Source: JBFGWM01 sp041588495 (GTDB lineage: Bacteria; Pseudomonadota; Gammaproteobacteria; Pseudomonadales; JBFGWM01). From it: a DNA stretch of 5,853 bases. The notes beneath the pieces were generated by a model that saw only the letters and a list, made by a program, of their open reading frames with translations, was not told where the DNA came from and searched no databases. The translations under genes and the position numbers were made by a program. Shown here piece after piece: positions 5,512 to 5,853 of the stretch (its first letter is position 1; each line of letters starts with the position of its first letter). The stretch is from contig JBFGWM010000183.1 of assembly GCA_041588495.1 (NCBI GenBank), positions 1 to 5,853 on the forward strand, read 5' to 3'.

Positions 5512-5853
5512 ATGACTGACCAGCGCATCCAGGTCGGCGGTCTGCAGATCGCCAAGGCACTTTACGACCTCGTGGAAACCGAAATCGCACCCGGAACCGG
5601 GGTCGATACCGCACACTTCTGGGCGGAATTCGAGGCCATCCTCGATGACCTGGCGCCGAAGAACAAGGCGCTCCTCGCCCGGCGCGACGAACTTCAGAAG
5701 CAGATCGACGACTGGCACCGCGAACGCGCGGGCCAGGCGCATGATGCCGCGGCCTACAAGGGCTTCCTGCAGGAGATCGGTTACCTGCTGCCCGAGGGCG
5801 ATGACTTCACGATCACCACGCAGAACGTGGATGCCGAGATCGCCGAGCAGGCC
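5512..5853 (+). CDS. glcB: Malate synthase G, N-terminal part (continues past window)
   Basis: Condenses glyoxylate with acetyl-CoA to malate and CoA in the cytoplasm, closing the glyoxylate shunt or feeding glycolate-derived carbon into the TCA cycle. Only 114 of roughly 720 residues are present, so the catalytic Arg, Glu and Asp residues lie outside. The N-terminal helical clasp is diagnostic: RIQVGGLQIA (5-14), PGTG (28-31), FW (37-38), LAPKNKALLARRDELQ (50-65), and EIGYLLPEGDDFTITTQNVD (88-107) with little divergence from characterised malate synthase G proteins. Start: ATG at 5512 gives the family N-terminus. The ribosome site is weak (GGGA at 5503-5506). The gene is divergent from the H-NOX gene and shares a 362-nt control region with it. 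The shorter malate synthase A lacks this N-terminal pattern. Confidence 0.95.
   Translation, partial: MTDQRIQVGGLQIAKALYDLVETEIAPGTGVDTAHFWAEFEAILDDLAPKNKALLARRDELQKQIDDWHRERAGQAHDAAAYKGFLQEIGYLLPEGDDFTITTQNVDAEIAEQA

Noticed and set aside
4999..5742. Minus-strand open frame of 247 codons spanning the H-NOX/glcB spacer
   Set aside because: It overlaps both real genes in other frames, and its composition is typical of a shadow frame.
1..5853. CRISPR array, insertion sequence, tRNA or integration site
   Set aside because: No regularly spaced repeats, transposase, terminal inverted repeats or tRNA-like sequence were found by reading both strands.

Overview
The window comes from a high-GC bacterial chromosome and reads as ordinary, densely coding proteobacterial DNA. 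Gene content (ETHE1-like persulfide dioxygenase, RecQ, a YdiF/Pct-type CoA-transferase, an H-NOX haem sensor and malate synthase G) fits a metabolically flexible Gammaproteobacterium. A halophilic or sulfur-oxidising Ectothiorhodospiraceae/Chromatiales-like lineage is a guess with low confidence. No insertion sequence, phage gene, CRISPR array, tRNA or rRNA is visible. Three of the five starts appear to be GTG.

Layout: (1) 1-656, minus strand: ETHE1-type persulfide dioxygenase, missing its last residues at the window edge. (2) 657-851: divergent promoter region. (3) 852-2681, plus: complete RecQ helicase of 609 aa. (4) 2682-2792: short intergenic gap with no clear terminator. (5) 2793-4514, plus: fused alpha/beta class I acyl-CoA:carboxylate CoA-transferase, 573 aa. 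(6) 4515-4600: convergent gap with a hairpin. (7) 4601-5149, minus: stand-alone H-NOX haem-NO sensor, 182 aa. (8) 5150-5511: divergent regulatory region with a good promoter for the H-NOX gene, an extended -10-like site for the next gene, and several perfect dyads. (9) 5512 to the window end, plus: N-terminal 114 codons of malate synthase G.

How the genes may work together: the CoA-transferase activates short-chain acids to acyl-CoA, and malate synthase G condenses acetyl-CoA with glyoxylate, so both fit short-chain acid or glycolate assimilation. The H-NOX gene lies between them and shares a divergent control region with glcB. Its sequence predicts an NO-selective haem pocket and a C-terminal cysteine cluster. 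The usual H-NOX partner (histidine kinase or diguanylate cyclase) is not in the window, so its output is unknown. RecQ and the persulfide dioxygenase are a divergent pair with no evident functional link. The most interesting item is the partnerless H-NOX sensor beside central carbon genes; nothing here is demonstrably a new system.
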